Source: Verrucomicrobiota bacterium (GTDB taxonomy: Bacteria > Verrucomicrobiota > Verrucomicrobiia > Opitutales > Opitutaceae). Taken from it: a DNA stretch of 22,614 nucleotides. A program made the position numbers and the translations under genes. The stretch's first letter is position 1, and each line of letters opens with the position of its first letter. The notes below the pieces were generated by a model. It did no database searches. It was not told the DNA's origin and was given only the letters and a program-made list of their open reading frames with translations. Positions 6,661 to 14,656 of the stretch are shown one piece after another. The stretch is taken from the NCBI GenBank assembly GCA_023410155.1, contig JAEYQF010000029.1:1-22614 (forward strand), read 5' to 3'.

Positions 6661-7098
6661 ATGACGGACAACAACCTCATCCCCTTGCACGGCTTCACGC
6701 TTCCCACGGATTTCCCGTGGCGCGTGCGCTTCATCGCGGCGGTGGATGAGCATCTGCGCCGCTTGCGCGCGACCGGACACTTCGTGCCCGCGCGCTTCTT
6801 TGGCTACTATTTCCGGGGCAACATCCCGATGGCAGTCAGTGGCAACTGGACGGTGACGCTCGAGTCGCATCCTCCGGTTTCCCAGCTGCCTGAAGTCATC
6901 GATTACGTCACGCAAGGTCAGTTCAGCATCGCGAGCCCCAGCCGCGACCGTCTGCCCGACCACATGCTCGTGCATGACCGTCGCGACGGCGCCTGCTGGC
7001 TCCTCACCTTCGACCAAGCCTTGCGCTTCGTGGAAGCCACCGAGCCGGTCGTCGAAGCCGAGGAAAGCAGCGTAAAGAACCCGAAGTTGCTCCCGTAA
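6661..7098 (+). CDS. Hypothetical protein
   Basis: This is a 145-residue soluble protein of unknown function from ATG 6661; a GTG at 6649 would add four residues. It has no signal peptide or membrane segment. Visible stretches include 'HGFTLPTDFPWRVRFIAAVD', 'FVPARFFGYYFRGNIPMAV' and 'GACWLLTFDQALRFVEATE', with an acidic tail. The gene stands alone between a possible promoter at 6611-6639 and a strong terminator at 7137-7162, so it is probably a single-gene transcript. Codon use agrees with its neighbours, supporting a real gene. No family was recognised. Confidence 0.75.
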   Translation: MTDNNLIPLHGFTLPTDFPWRVRFIAAVDEHLRRLRATGHFVPARFFGYYFRGNIPMAVSGNWTVTLESHPPVSQLPEVIDYVTQGQFSIASPSRDRLPDHMLVHDRRDGACWLLTFDQALRFVEATEPVVEAEESSVKNPKLLP

Positions 7099-7136
7099 CC
7101 CTTTCAGCCCAAGGCATCCCAGGTCCGCAACAACTT

Positions 7137-7172
7137 GAGCACGGTCCGCGAGGACCGTGCTCTTTCTTTTTC
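7137..7172 (+). terminator. Rho-independent terminator
   Basis: GAGCACGGTCC (7137-7147), loop GCGA, and GGACCGTGCTC (7152-7162) form a perfect 11-bp stem followed by TTTCTTTTTC. It ends the transcript of the hypothetical gene at 6661-7098 and abuts the stop codon of the convergent NERD gene. Confidence 0.92.
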
Positions 7173-8064
7173 AATACTCGACGTCGCGGCAGCGGACCTC
7201 GAGTTGCTGGGCGATGAGGTCGACCTGGCTCGGCGTGAGCACGGGAGTGATCGTGGCGTCGATCGCCGCAGCCAGTTCCTTCGGGTTGACGACCGTCACG
7301 GTGCCCTGCCCGCGGCGGATGATCGTCCAGCCCGGAAACACCAGCACTGGCGTAACCACGGACTGGATACCGAGCTTCAGTGCCAGCCAGTCCTCCAGCC
7401 ATGCCGCCTGTTGACGGCTTTGCTCCAAACCGTGCCGGTCTTCGCCCCACGGATAAGCGAGCACCTGGCCATCGAAGATGATCTCGTGCGCCGCGAAGCC
7501 GTGGCGCGCCCGGCCTTTGCGGCGGGTCTTGGTTTCGAGGGCAAACACGCCGGCGGGGCCGATCACGACGTGATCGATGTTGAAAGCCGCGCCGCGCTCG
7601 GCGTCGCCGGGCACGTCGTGAAACACCCGCCAGCCCCGCCCTTTCAGCGGCTCGAGGGCCTCGGCGACCACGCGTTCGCCGAAATAGCCGAGGTAGCGGT
7701 TGGCCGACTCCTGCATCCGCGCCACGAGGAAACGTGCGAGCAGGAACAACCCCACGAGCAACACGGAGAGTGCCGCGGCGAGCGCGATGATCTGCGCGTC
7801 GCCCGTGAGATGGAGCGTCATCCACCAGAGAGCGGCGCCACATGCGACCGGGAGCGAAAACAGCAGCAGCAGCTGCGTGATCGTGCGTTCTTCGAGCGCC
7901 TCGAGCCGGCGGCGCTGGCTCTCGCCCGGCCCTCGCAACAGCTTAAACGTATCCGGAAACGGACGCCGCTCGCGGCGCAGAAACAGTCTCCAAAAAACCA
8001 ATACACCGACAAAACCGACGAAGAGGGCCGCATACGCGGCGAGCACGACCCAGGGTTGAAGCAT
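7171..8064 (-). CDS. NERD-domain membrane protein (predicted nuclease-related)
   Basis: This is a 297-residue protein with an N-terminal membrane segment (about 5-27), a charged loop, and two more segments (about 63-82 and 91-113). Residues about 123-240 form a NERD domain, a predicted nuclease-related module of the PD-(D/E)XK type. The core is visible as Glu130 in 'YLGYFGERVV', Asp164 in 'NIDHVVIGPAGVF', and Glu177/Lys179 in 'LETKTR'. The C-terminal 'VVTPVLVFPGW' and 'VTVVNPKELAAAI' also match the domain. It follows the M48 peptidase gene by 39 bases on the same strand and is probably the last gene of the lemA group. The role is unknown; membrane placement suggests an envelope-linked function. 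Confidence 0.85.
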   Translation of the reverse strand: MLQPWVVLAAYAALFVGFVGVLVFWRLFLRRERRPFPDTFKLLRGPGESQRRRLEALEERTITQLLLLFSLPVACGAALWWMTLHLTGDAQIIALAAALSVLLVGLFLLARFLVARMQESANRYLGYFGERVVAEALEPLKGRGWRVFHDVPGDAERGAAFNIDHVVIGPAGVFALETKTRRKGRARHGFAAHEIIFDGQVLAYPWGEDRHGLEQSRQQAAWLEDWLALKLGIQSVVTPVLVFPGWTIIRRGQGTVTVVNPKELAAAIDATITPVLTPSQVDLIAQQLEVRCRDVEY

Positions 8065-8103
8065 GCCCTCAGGTCAGCGCGTCGCGGCGGCGCTGGCAAC
8101 CGT

Positions 8104-10044
8104 TTAGCCCGCCTCGGCGTCTCCGGTCAGCAGGGGCAGCGGCACCTCGAGGGCCGCCGCGAAGGCGCGCAGCAGTTCCAGCTCGGCCACACTCAACTGG
8201 CCGTCGGCGCTGACCACGGCGGCGGCGGCGGTGAGCGTTCGTTGCTTGATCGGGAGACTCGCGGTCGCCAGTCGATCGAGCGCGGCATCGAGTTTCGCCG
8301 GACCATCGGTTCCGAGTGGGGCGAAGCGCAACTGCGCCTCGATCAACTTCAACTGCGAGATGCCCGCGGCAAAGGATTGGGCAGCGTCGCCGCTCGATGA
8401 TTGAGCGAGGGCGGAGAGCACCGTGGAGATTTCGGCGACGACCGCGTTGAACGAGTAAACCTGCACCACCGCTTCATTCGGTTTGCTGGCTAGCCGCAGC
8501 GAACGGGCGAGCAGTTTGTCCACCGCGAACTCAAACGTGCTCACGCGGTTGTCGGCCTTCACGAGCGTGTCGACGGTCTGGAGAAAACTCTTCTGCGCGT
8601 CGGCTGAGAGTTGCCGCAGCGCGGGCAACGCGAGCTGCACCAGGGGGAGCCGGTGTTCGGCGCGAGTCGCGCCCAAGTGCGGCTCGAGTCGGGACAAGGT
8701 GCGGACCGGGTCGGGACCGAGTGCGGTCTGCGCCGCGACAATGTCCGTCTGGTGTCGACGCACGGTCGGATCCGAGTCGAGCAGCAGTCCGAACACGAGC
8801 GCGGGCGCGTCGGCACTGGAGTGCGCGGCATCGCGAAGTTCGGCGGGGATCGCGTCGAGGAGTGTTTGCGCGTTGGCGACGTTTTGCGGAGAGACGGTGC
8901 CGGCATTCGCGATGAGCGCGGCGGTGAGAACCGGCGGCAACGGGGCAGCGGCGGGCGCAGGTTTGGGTTTGGCGGGATGCAGGCCGGCCGAGACGAAGGA
9001 TTTCTTGGCGACGTCGACCACCTCGCGGGGCTCGTAGAATTTGCCGTCGAACTGCGGCTCGATGGCGCGGATGCGCTCGATCAGCGGCGGATGGGTGGCC
9101 CAGAGTCCGCCGAAGTTGGAACGGAAAGCTTGCGAGAAAAAGAAGTGGCCGATCGAGGCGGCTTTGCTGGTTTGCAGCGAAGACCCGAGTGCGTAGCCGC
9201 CGATCTTTTTGAGGGCGCCGCCGATGCCGGTCGGGTTGCGGGTGAATTGGACGGCGGAGGCGTCGGCCAGAAATTCACGCTGGCGGGAGACGGCGGCCTG
9301 GATCATGCGGCCGAAGAAATAGCCGATGTAGCCGATGAGCATCAGCGAGAGCCCGACGACGAGAATGACGACCATGACGTTGCCGCCGTTCTTGTCACTG
9401 CGAGAGGAGCGGACACGCGCGCCGCGGAGGGACCAGAGGATGCCGCGACCGGCGAGCCCGAGCACGAGGATGCCGAAGATGATGGCCGTGATGCGGAGAT
9501 TGAGCCGCATGTCGCCGTTGAGGATGTGGCTGAACTCGTGCGCGACGACGCCCTGGAGTTCGTCGCGATTGAGTTTTTCCATCGTGCCGCGCGTGACGGC
9601 GACGACCGCGTCGCTCGTGGTGAGGCCAGCCGCGAAGGCGTTGATGCCGGGTTCGTCGGGAAGAATGAACACGGCCGGCATCGGCACGCCAGACGCGATG
9701 GCCATCTCCTCGACGACATTGAGCAGGCGGCGCTCGGCGAGGTGGGTGGTGTTGAGATCGATCTGTTTGCCGCCGACGCTGCGCGCGACTGCGGAACCGC
9801 CCTGGCTGAACTGCGCCCATTTGGAGAGGGAGCCGAGGCCGACGATCAGTAGGACAACGAGGGAAACGCCGCCGAAGAGGGCAGGGCGCCAGAGCGTGTT
9901 GTCGTAATATTCGCCGGTCTGGTTGGCGAGGAACAGGGCGACGGCGTAGCTCGCGAGAATCGTGCCCAGCACGGCGAGGATGAAGAGCACGACGAGACGC
10001 GTGGTGCGTTTCTTCGCGCGGGCCTGGGCTTCGAAGAAATCCAT
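8104..10044 (-). CDS. M48-family (HtpX-like) membrane metallopeptidase with long C-terminal extension
   Basis: This is a 646-residue protein. Membrane segments lie at about 17-40, 55-72, 186-205 and 223-245. The zinc motif HEFSH (His169, Glu170, His173) and the third ligand Glu257 in 'REFLADASAVQFTRNP' define an M48 peptidase of the HtpX type, which degrades damaged membrane proteins. Residues after about 350 form an extension not found in HtpX (about 290 residues). It has a proline/alanine linker and a helical region, and ends in a TerB-like stretch ('AAVVSADGQLSVAELELLRA'). Residues about 440-462 are encoded by three 22-bp repeat units. It lies downstream of lemA and a DUF4870-type gene. 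LemA and M48 peptidases are often neighbours in bacteria. Confidence 0.88.
   Translation of the reverse strand: MDFFEAQARAKKRTTRLVVLFILAVLGTILASYAVALFLANQTGEYYDNTLWRPALFGGVSLVVLLIVGLGSLSKWAQFSQGGSAVARSVGGKQIDLNTTHLAERRLLNVVEEMAIASGVPMPAVFILPDEPGINAFAAGLTTSDAVVAVTRGTMEKLNRDELQGVVAHEFSHILNGDMRLNLRITAIIFGILVLGLAGRGILWSLRGARVRSSRSDKNGGNVMVVILVVGLSLMLIGYIGYFFGRMIQAAVSRQREFLADASAVQFTRNPTGIGGALKKIGGYALGSSLQTSKAASIGHFFFSQAFRSNFGGLWATHPPLIERIRAIEPQFDGKFYEPREVVDVAKKSFVSAGLHPAKPKPAPAAAPLPPVLTAALIANAGTVSPQNVANAQTLLDAIPAELRDAAHSSADAPALVFGLLLDSDPTVRRHQTDIVAAQTALGPDPVRTLSRLEPHLGATRAEHRLPLVQLALPALRQLSADAQKSFLQTVDTLVKADNRVSTFEFAVDKLLARSLRLASKPNEAVVQVYSFNAVVAEISTVLSALAQSSSGDAAQSFAAGISQLKLIEAQLRFAPLGTDGPAKLDAALDRLATASLPIKQRTLTAAAAVVSADGQLSVAELELLRAFAAALEVPLPLLTGDAEAG
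8660..8725. repeat. Three 22-bp repeat units inside the M48 peptidase gene
   Basis: Units at 8660-8681, 8682-8703 and 8704-8725 match those of the array at 4190-4299 in length, orientation and fixed positions. Three units make 66 bp, a multiple of three, so the reading frame is kept, although single units would shift it. They encode roughly residues 440-462 of the peptidase, including 'LGPDPVRTLSRLEPHLGA'. Confidence 0.85.
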
Positions 10045-10072
10045 GGAGAAGAATCGCGCGAGGGGCGCGCGG

Positions 10073-10423
10073 CTATTTCACGAGCCGGAGCGTGAGCGGG
10101 TAACGGTAGCAGCCGCCGTCGGCGGCTTTGATCGCGGCGATAATCGCGAGAACGAGCGAGGCGAGACCGAGCAGCCAGAGCAAAGGCGCGCCGATGAAGG
10201 CGACAATCAGGATCGCGCAGACGATGCCGTAGAGAAAAACGGAGAGGTGAAAATTAAGCGCTTCGCGAGCGTTGTCGGAGACGTAGGAAGACTCGCCGCG
10301 CATCGCGAGATAGACGATCAGGGGAAGAATGATCGGCACACCGATGAACCCGGAGAGGTGACTGAGGAGCGCCCAGATCTTTTCGGTGCCCTTGGGCTCG
10401 GGATAAACGGTGATGGTCTGCAT
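10073..10423 (-). CDS. DUF4870-type small membrane protein
   Basis: This is a 116-residue protein with two or three hydrophobic segments (about 18-43, 58-80 and 82-98). The pattern 'KIWALLSHLSGFIGVPIILP', then 'YVSDNAREALNFHLSVFLYG', then 'GLASLVLAIIAAIKAADGG' is that of the DUF4870 (Tic20-like) family, whose function is not established. It sits between lemA and the M48 peptidase gene on the same strand, 28 bases upstream of the peptidase, so it probably belongs to the same operon. No Shine-Dalgarno sequence is visible before the ATG at 10423. The gap to lemA holds an inverted repeat. Confidence 0.82.
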   Translation of the reverse strand: MQTITVYPEPKGTEKIWALLSHLSGFIGVPIILPLIVYLAMRGESSYVSDNAREALNFHLSVFLYGIVCAILIVAFIGAPLLWLLGLASLVLAIIAAIKAADGGCYRYPLTLRLVK

Positions 10424-10431
10424 GCGGAAGT

Positions 10432-10529
10432 GCGGATTGCGAAATGAGGATTGCGGAGTGGCGGAGCAGCAGGCCGGGCGCGCGGAGGCGGTTAGTTAAT
10501 CCGCAGTCCGCAGTCCGAACTCCGCAATC
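10432..10529. repeat. Intergenic inverted repeat of short GC-rich motifs
   Basis: GATTGCGGAGT (10449-10459) and ACTCCGCAATC (10519-10529) are perfect 11-base inverted copies in the gap between lemA and the DUF4870-type gene. The arms also carry direct repeats: GGATTGCG twice on the left and CCGCAGT twice on the right. Several alternative hairpins are possible. There is no T-tract, so a mobile or REP-like intergenic element is more likely than a terminator. Confidence 0.6.
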
Positions 10530-10535
10530 GAGCGA

Positions 10536-11138
10536 TCAGGTGAATTGGACCTTGGGGGCGTTGCGCTCGGACGGATCATCGATCTTGAAGAGCTCGGCGG
10601 GTTGGAAGCCGAACATGCCGGCGAAGATGACATTGGGGAACGTCTCGCGAGCGTTGTTATACGTCATGACGCTGTCGTTGTAAGCCTGGCGGGCGAACGC
10701 GATCTTGTTCTCGGTCGAAGTGAGCTCCTCGGTGAGCTGCGCCATGTTTTGGTTGGCCTTGAGGTCGGGGTATTGCTCGGAAACCATCATCAGCCGCGAG
10801 AGCGCGCCGCCGAGACCGGCTTCGGCGGAGAGGAGGCCGCGCATAGCATTGGGATCGGCCGGATTTGAGGCGGCGGCTTGGGAAGCGGCGAGGGCGATGT
10901 TGCGGGCCTTGATGACGGCCTCGAGTGTCTCGCGCTCGTGTTTGAGGTAGCCCTTGGCGGTCTCGACCAAGTTTGGGATCAGATCGTAGCGGCGCTTGAG
11001 CTGCACGTCGATCTGCGCGAAGGCGTTTTTGAATCGGTTACGCAGGGCGACGAGGGAGTTGTAGATGCCGACGCCCCACAGGGCGAGGAGCACGACGAGA
11101 CCGACAAGGACAAGGAGGATGATCAGGGCAGCGCTCAT
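10536..11138 (-). CDS. LemA-family membrane protein
   Basis: This is a 200-residue protein with one N-terminal membrane helix (about 3-24, 'ALIILLVLVGLVVLLALWGV') and a coiled, helical cytoplasmic or periplasmic domain. The signature 'YNSLVALRNRFKNAFAQIDV' followed by 'QLKRRYDLIPNLVETAKGYL' is diagnostic of LemA, as are 'EQYPDLKANQNMAQLTEEL' and 'RQAYNDSVMTYNNARETFP'. Length is typical of the family. The molecular role is not settled; family members often sit beside HtpX-like M48 peptidases, as here. It is the first gene of the minus-strand group lemA, DUF4870, M48, NERD. It diverges from the TPR protein gene across a 122-base gap that must hold promoters for both. Confidence 0.93.
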   Translation of the reverse strand: MSAALIILLVLVGLVVLLALWGVGIYNSLVALRNRFKNAFAQIDVQLKRRYDLIPNLVETAKGYLKHERETLEAVIKARNIALAASQAAASNPADPNAMRGLLSAEAGLGGALSRLMMVSEQYPDLKANQNMAQLTEELTSTENKIAFARQAYNDSVMTYNNARETFPNVIFAGMFGFQPAELFKIDDPSERNAPKVQFT

Positions 11139-11260
11139 GGTGGGTAAGTAAGGACTGGGAAACGGCGGAAATGTGTCGACCGCAAGAGAGTGGAGCGAGT
11201 CGAAGTTTTTACAACGCGGTTGATTGTTTCCAGCGTGCGGCGCAACGTGGCGCGGTCCGC

Positions 11261-13858
11261 ATGCGAATCAGTAGATTTCTATTCGTCTCCGCGATACTCG
11301 CGCTGGTGCCGGTCTCGGCGCAGGAGGCGTTGAACCCGCCTTCGCCGTTTGTGTCCGCGGCTGGTCGCAGCCGATCGGCGGGTGGCGAAGTCGTGACGCT
11401 CGCTGCAGCGCAGCGGGCACAGGAGCTCGGATTTCCGTCGGTGGCCGCGGCGCTGTTTCGCGAGTTGTGGGAGAGCGGCACTTCTGATCCGGCGACGGCC
11501 ATGCTCGGGCTTACGACGGCGCTCCTCGACGAAGGGCGCGCGACCGAAGCCGAGCAGGTTCTCAATGCCTACACGGGGCCGCGCGATTCGGCATGGAATC
11601 TCCGCGCCGGGCTCGCGGCGATGGCACAAAAGCAACTCGGCCCCGCCCGCACGGCGCTGGCTGGAGTGCGGGGCGCAGATCTGGCTCCCGGTGACCGGAG
11701 TTGGTGGCACTACCTGCAGGCGATCGTCTCGGAGGCCGGAGGCGATTCATCGTATGCGCGGACGGAGTTCGGCCGGGCGGAGGACAGCGCCGTGTCGGCG
11801 CAGGCCAAAGCGCGATTTCAGCTCAAACGCGCGCAGGCTCAGCTCAAGTCGGGAGCCGTGAACGAAGCCATGGCCGAGGCGCAGCGGCGGAGCTGGCAGG
11901 AATATCAGGGAAGAAAAGTCGGCTACGAGATGGCACGGACCTATGCGGCGACGCTCGATGCTCTCGGCCGCGCTCCGGAGGCGGTCGCGCTATTGCAGCG
12001 TGAGATCTCGTCGTTGCCCGCCGCGGAGCAGTCGGAACTCGATGACATGCGTCTGTTGCTGGGGCTGATCGCCGGCGGGCAAGCCGGTGCGGGGCGGCTG
12101 GCGCTGGAGCAACTTCTGGAACGAGGCGCGGATCGGGAGAAGCAGCGCATCGCGCTGCACCTGCTTGCGCGGGCTTCTGCGCGCGAACCGCAGCGGTCAG
12201 CTTTTCGAGCACAGCTTGACCGACTGGTCGAGGCGTCGCCTGCGCATCCCGTGTTGGAGGATTTGCTGCTGTTTCGCGCGGAGGTCGCGCTCGCGACGAA
12301 GACGCTCGATGGCTATTCGCAGGCGGAGGAGGACGCGCGGACGTTGCTGGCGCGTTTCCCTGGTTCGCCGTTGAAACCGCACGCGTATGGCGTGCTCACC
12401 CAATCGGCCTGGGAGCAGAGGCGGTATCGCTCCGCGGCGGACAACGCGTCGAAGGCCCGCGCCGAGTTGAGCGACGGTGCGGTGCGCGCGTCGCTCGGCG
12501 TGCTCGTGGCGGAAGCGTGGTATCGCGCGAGGGATTTTCGCGCGGCGGCCGACGCGTATGCGGCGGCTATCCGGGAGGTGCCGACAGGTGTCTCGGCGGG
12601 AGAGTTGATGTTTCAGCGCGTGCAGGCGGAGATCGAGGCGGACGCACCGGAGCCGGCCGCGCGAGTGTTGGATGAGATGGCCGCCGACCCGGCGTTTGAC
12701 GCGGTGAATCGCTGGCAGGCGGAATGGAATCTAGCGCGTGCGTTGCAGGTGCGCGGACAAACGGGCGCAGCGTTTACGCGCGTGCAGAATCTGCTTTCCG
12801 GAACATTGGCGAGTCGCGCGGCGGTGCCCCCCGAACTGCGGGCGCGAATGGCGTGGCTCCAGGCCAAGCTGGCTTCGGAATCGGGCCAGGCGGACCAGGC
12901 ATTGCAACTCGTCGATCGACTCGCGGGAGAGCTGGAAGACGCGCCGGCGGCCTTGCGGAGCGAGATCGCGAGCTCGGCGGGACTGCTGCGGGCACAGGCG
13001 TTGTTCTCGCTGAAACGCGAGCGGGAGGCATTGGAGGAGTTGAAGCGCGTGCGGACAGATTTCCCGCGATCGGACGCGGCGGTGTATTCGTATTTCGACG
13101 AGGCCGACTACTACGCGAGACAGGACAATGCGGTGGAAGCGCAACAACTCCTCACAAAGCTCGCCGAAGACTTTCCGGACCATCCCTACGCGCCGATGGC
13201 GCTCTTGCAGGCAGCGCTTCAGGCGGAGCGACGCGGGCAGGACTCAAATCTCGTGGAGGCGAACCGACTGATCGAGGACCTCGTGCGGCGCTATCCGAAC
13301 AGCGAACTGGTCTTCGCGGCGCGGCTCCGCCAAGGCGACTTGCTCCGCCGGCTGAACCAGTATCCGCAGGCGCAGCGGGCCTATGAAGATCTGGTGAACA
13401 AATATTCGCAGCGCGAAGATGTGGCACTGGCTCAGCTCGCACTCGCACAGTGTCACAATGCGCAGTCGGCCACCCAGCCGGCGCATGCGGAGAGCGCGCT
13501 CGTGTTGTTCGAGCACGTGCGTGATCGGATCGACGCGCCGTTGGACGCGCGTGTGGAGGCTGGCTACAACTTGGGCCGCTTACTGGCGCGACTCGGTCGC
13601 ACCGGGCAGGCGGAGTCGGCTTGGTGGCGCGATGTGGTGCATCCGTTTCTGCTCGACGCAACACAGGCGGAGCAACTCGGCGAGAAGGGACGATATTGGA
13701 TGACGCGCACGCTGCTCGAACTCGGCGGCCTCTTCGAGAGCCAGGATAAGGTAGAGCAGGCGAAGGAAGCGTGGTCGCTGGTTCTGCGCACGCGTCTGCC
13801 GGGTGAGACCCTCGCACGATCGCGCCTGGCGCGCTACGGCATCGGCGAAGCCAAATAG
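11261..13858 (+). CDS. Secreted TPR-repeat protein
   Basis: This is an 865-residue protein with a signal peptide (MRISRFLFVSAILALVPVSA, cleavage near residue 20). The rest is almost entirely helical with repeated TPR/YbgF-like units, for example 'EAQQLLTKLAEDFPDHPYAP', 'LIEDLVRRYPNSELVFAARL' and 'AQRAYEDLVNKYSQREDVAL' around residues 625-730. The start at 11261 is preferred over the open frame from 11171 because it gives the signal peptide. Such periplasmic repeat proteins commonly act as scaffolds. Here the gene precedes exbB-, exbD- and tonB-like genes by 111 bases, as YbgF/CpoB sits with Tol-Pal genes, so a role in an envelope energy-transducing complex is inferred. The partner is unknown. 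Confidence 0.85.
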   Translation: MRISRFLFVSAILALVPVSAQEALNPPSPFVSAAGRSRSAGGEVVTLAAAQRAQELGFPSVAAALFRELWESGTSDPATAMLGLTTALLDEGRATEAEQVLNAYTGPRDSAWNLRAGLAAMAQKQLGPARTALAGVRGADLAPGDRSWWHYLQAIVSEAGGDSSYARTEFGRAEDSAVSAQAKARFQLKRAQAQLKSGAVNEAMAEAQRRSWQEYQGRKVGYEMARTYAATLDALGRAPEAVALLQREISSLPAAEQSELDDMRLLLGLIAGGQAGAGRLALEQLLERGADREKQRIALHLLARASAREPQRSAFRAQLDRLVEASPAHPVLEDLLLFRAEVALATKTLDGYSQAEEDARTLLARFPGSPLKPHAYGVLTQSAWEQRRYRSAADNASKARAELSDGAVRASLGVLVAEAWYRARDFRAAADAYAAAIREVPTGVSAGELMFQRVQAEIEADAPEPAARVLDEMAADPAFDAVNRWQAEWNLARALQVRGQTGAAFTRVQNLLSGTLASRAAVPPELRARMAWLQAKLASESGQADQALQLVDRLAGELEDAPAALRSEIASSAGLLRAQALFSLKREREALEELKRVRTDFPRSDAAVYSYFDEADYYARQDNAVEAQQLLTKLAEDFPDHPYAPMALLQAALQAERRGQDSNLVEANRLIEDLVRRYPNSELVFAARLRQGDLLRRLNQYPQAQRAYEDLVNKYSQREDVALAQLALAQCHNAQSATQPAHAESALVLFEHVRDRIDAPLDARVEAGYNLGRLLARLGRTGQAESAWWRDVVHPFLLDATQAEQLGEKGRYWMTRTLLELGGLFESQDKVEQAKEAWSLVLRTRLPGETLARSRLARYGIGEAK

Positions 13859-13969
13859 GACCGTGCGGCGAACGTCCTGTTGATCCCATGATTTCGATCC
13901 GACACAACGAATTGGCTCCGGTCTACGCGAACGCGGCGGAAAGCGAGGGGCTCTGAAGATCTTCCCACC

Positions 13970-14656
13970 ATGACGATGCTTGAATTCAGTCTGTTCGCCA
14001 AAGGCGGCCCGATCATGTGGGTGCTGCTCCTGCTGGGGCTGCTGGCGTTGATGCTGTTCGCGGAACGCGCGCTTTACCTGCACCGCGGGCAAATCCGCTC
14101 CACTGCGTTCATCAGCGGCATCAAAAATATCCTCGGGAAGCGTCGCATCGTGGAAGCGTTGACCGTGTGTGAAGAAACGCCAGGCCCAGTGGCCGCGATC
14201 GTGAAGGCGGCGCTTCTGCACGCGGATGATGACGCGGAGACCCTGCGCTATCATGTGCAGGAGGCCGGAGTAGTGGAGTTGCCCGCGCTCGAGCGCCGCC
14301 TCGGCGGCCTCGCCGCGATCGCGCAAGTGGCGCCGCTGGTAGGACTACTCGGCACCGTGCTCGGCATGGTGACCACGTTTGTGGAGTTCGAACGCGACTA
14401 CATGACCGCGAGCGCGCTCTCGGCCGGGATGTGGCAGGCGCTGCTTGCGACTGCGGGCAGCCTGATGCTCGCGATCCCGGCCCACCTCGCCCATCATTTC
14501 CTGAGTGGTCGCGTGCGCGCGATCGTGCGGGACATGGAATGGGCGGGTAACGAGATCATGCGGTATTTGCTCACTGAATACAGGGAGCCTGCGCCTCCGG
14601 TGAGCAGCGGACCGGCCGCCGCTCCGGCCGCTGCACCCAGCGAGGACCGCTCGTGA
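13970..14656 (+). CDS. ExbB/TolQ-family (MotA-like) channel protein
   Basis: This is a 228-residue inner-membrane protein with three membrane helices (about 13-33, 113-138 and 154-177). 'GGLAAIAQVAPLVGLLGTVL' followed by 'GMVTTF' is the hallmark of ExbB/TolQ, and the third helix, 'ALLATAGSLMLAIPAHLAHH', keeps the polar Thr161. Family members form the pentameric stator that uses the proton motive force to drive TonB or TolA. The C-terminal tail is Pro/Ala-rich. The stop overlaps the start of the exbD-like gene (GTGA), showing translational coupling. An ATG at 13976 is an alternative start. Whether this is the TonB- or Tol-type system cannot be settled, but the third partner looks TonB-like. 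Confidence 0.9.
   Translation: MTMLEFSLFAKGGPIMWVLLLLGLLALMLFAERALYLHRGQIRSTAFISGIKNILGKRRIVEALTVCEETPGPVAAIVKAALLHADDDAETLRYHVQEAGVVELPALERRLGGLAAIAQVAPLVGLLGTVLGMVTTFVEFERDYMTASALSAGMWQALLATAGSLMLAIPAHLAHHFLSGRVRAIVRDMEWAGNEIMRYLLTEYREPAPPVSSGPAAAPAAAPSEDRS

Noticed and set aside
13888..13956. 22-codon frame between the TPR gene and the exbB-like gene
   Set aside because: Very short, no Shine-Dalgarno, no leader-type residue bias and no following hairpin with a T-tract; likely chance.
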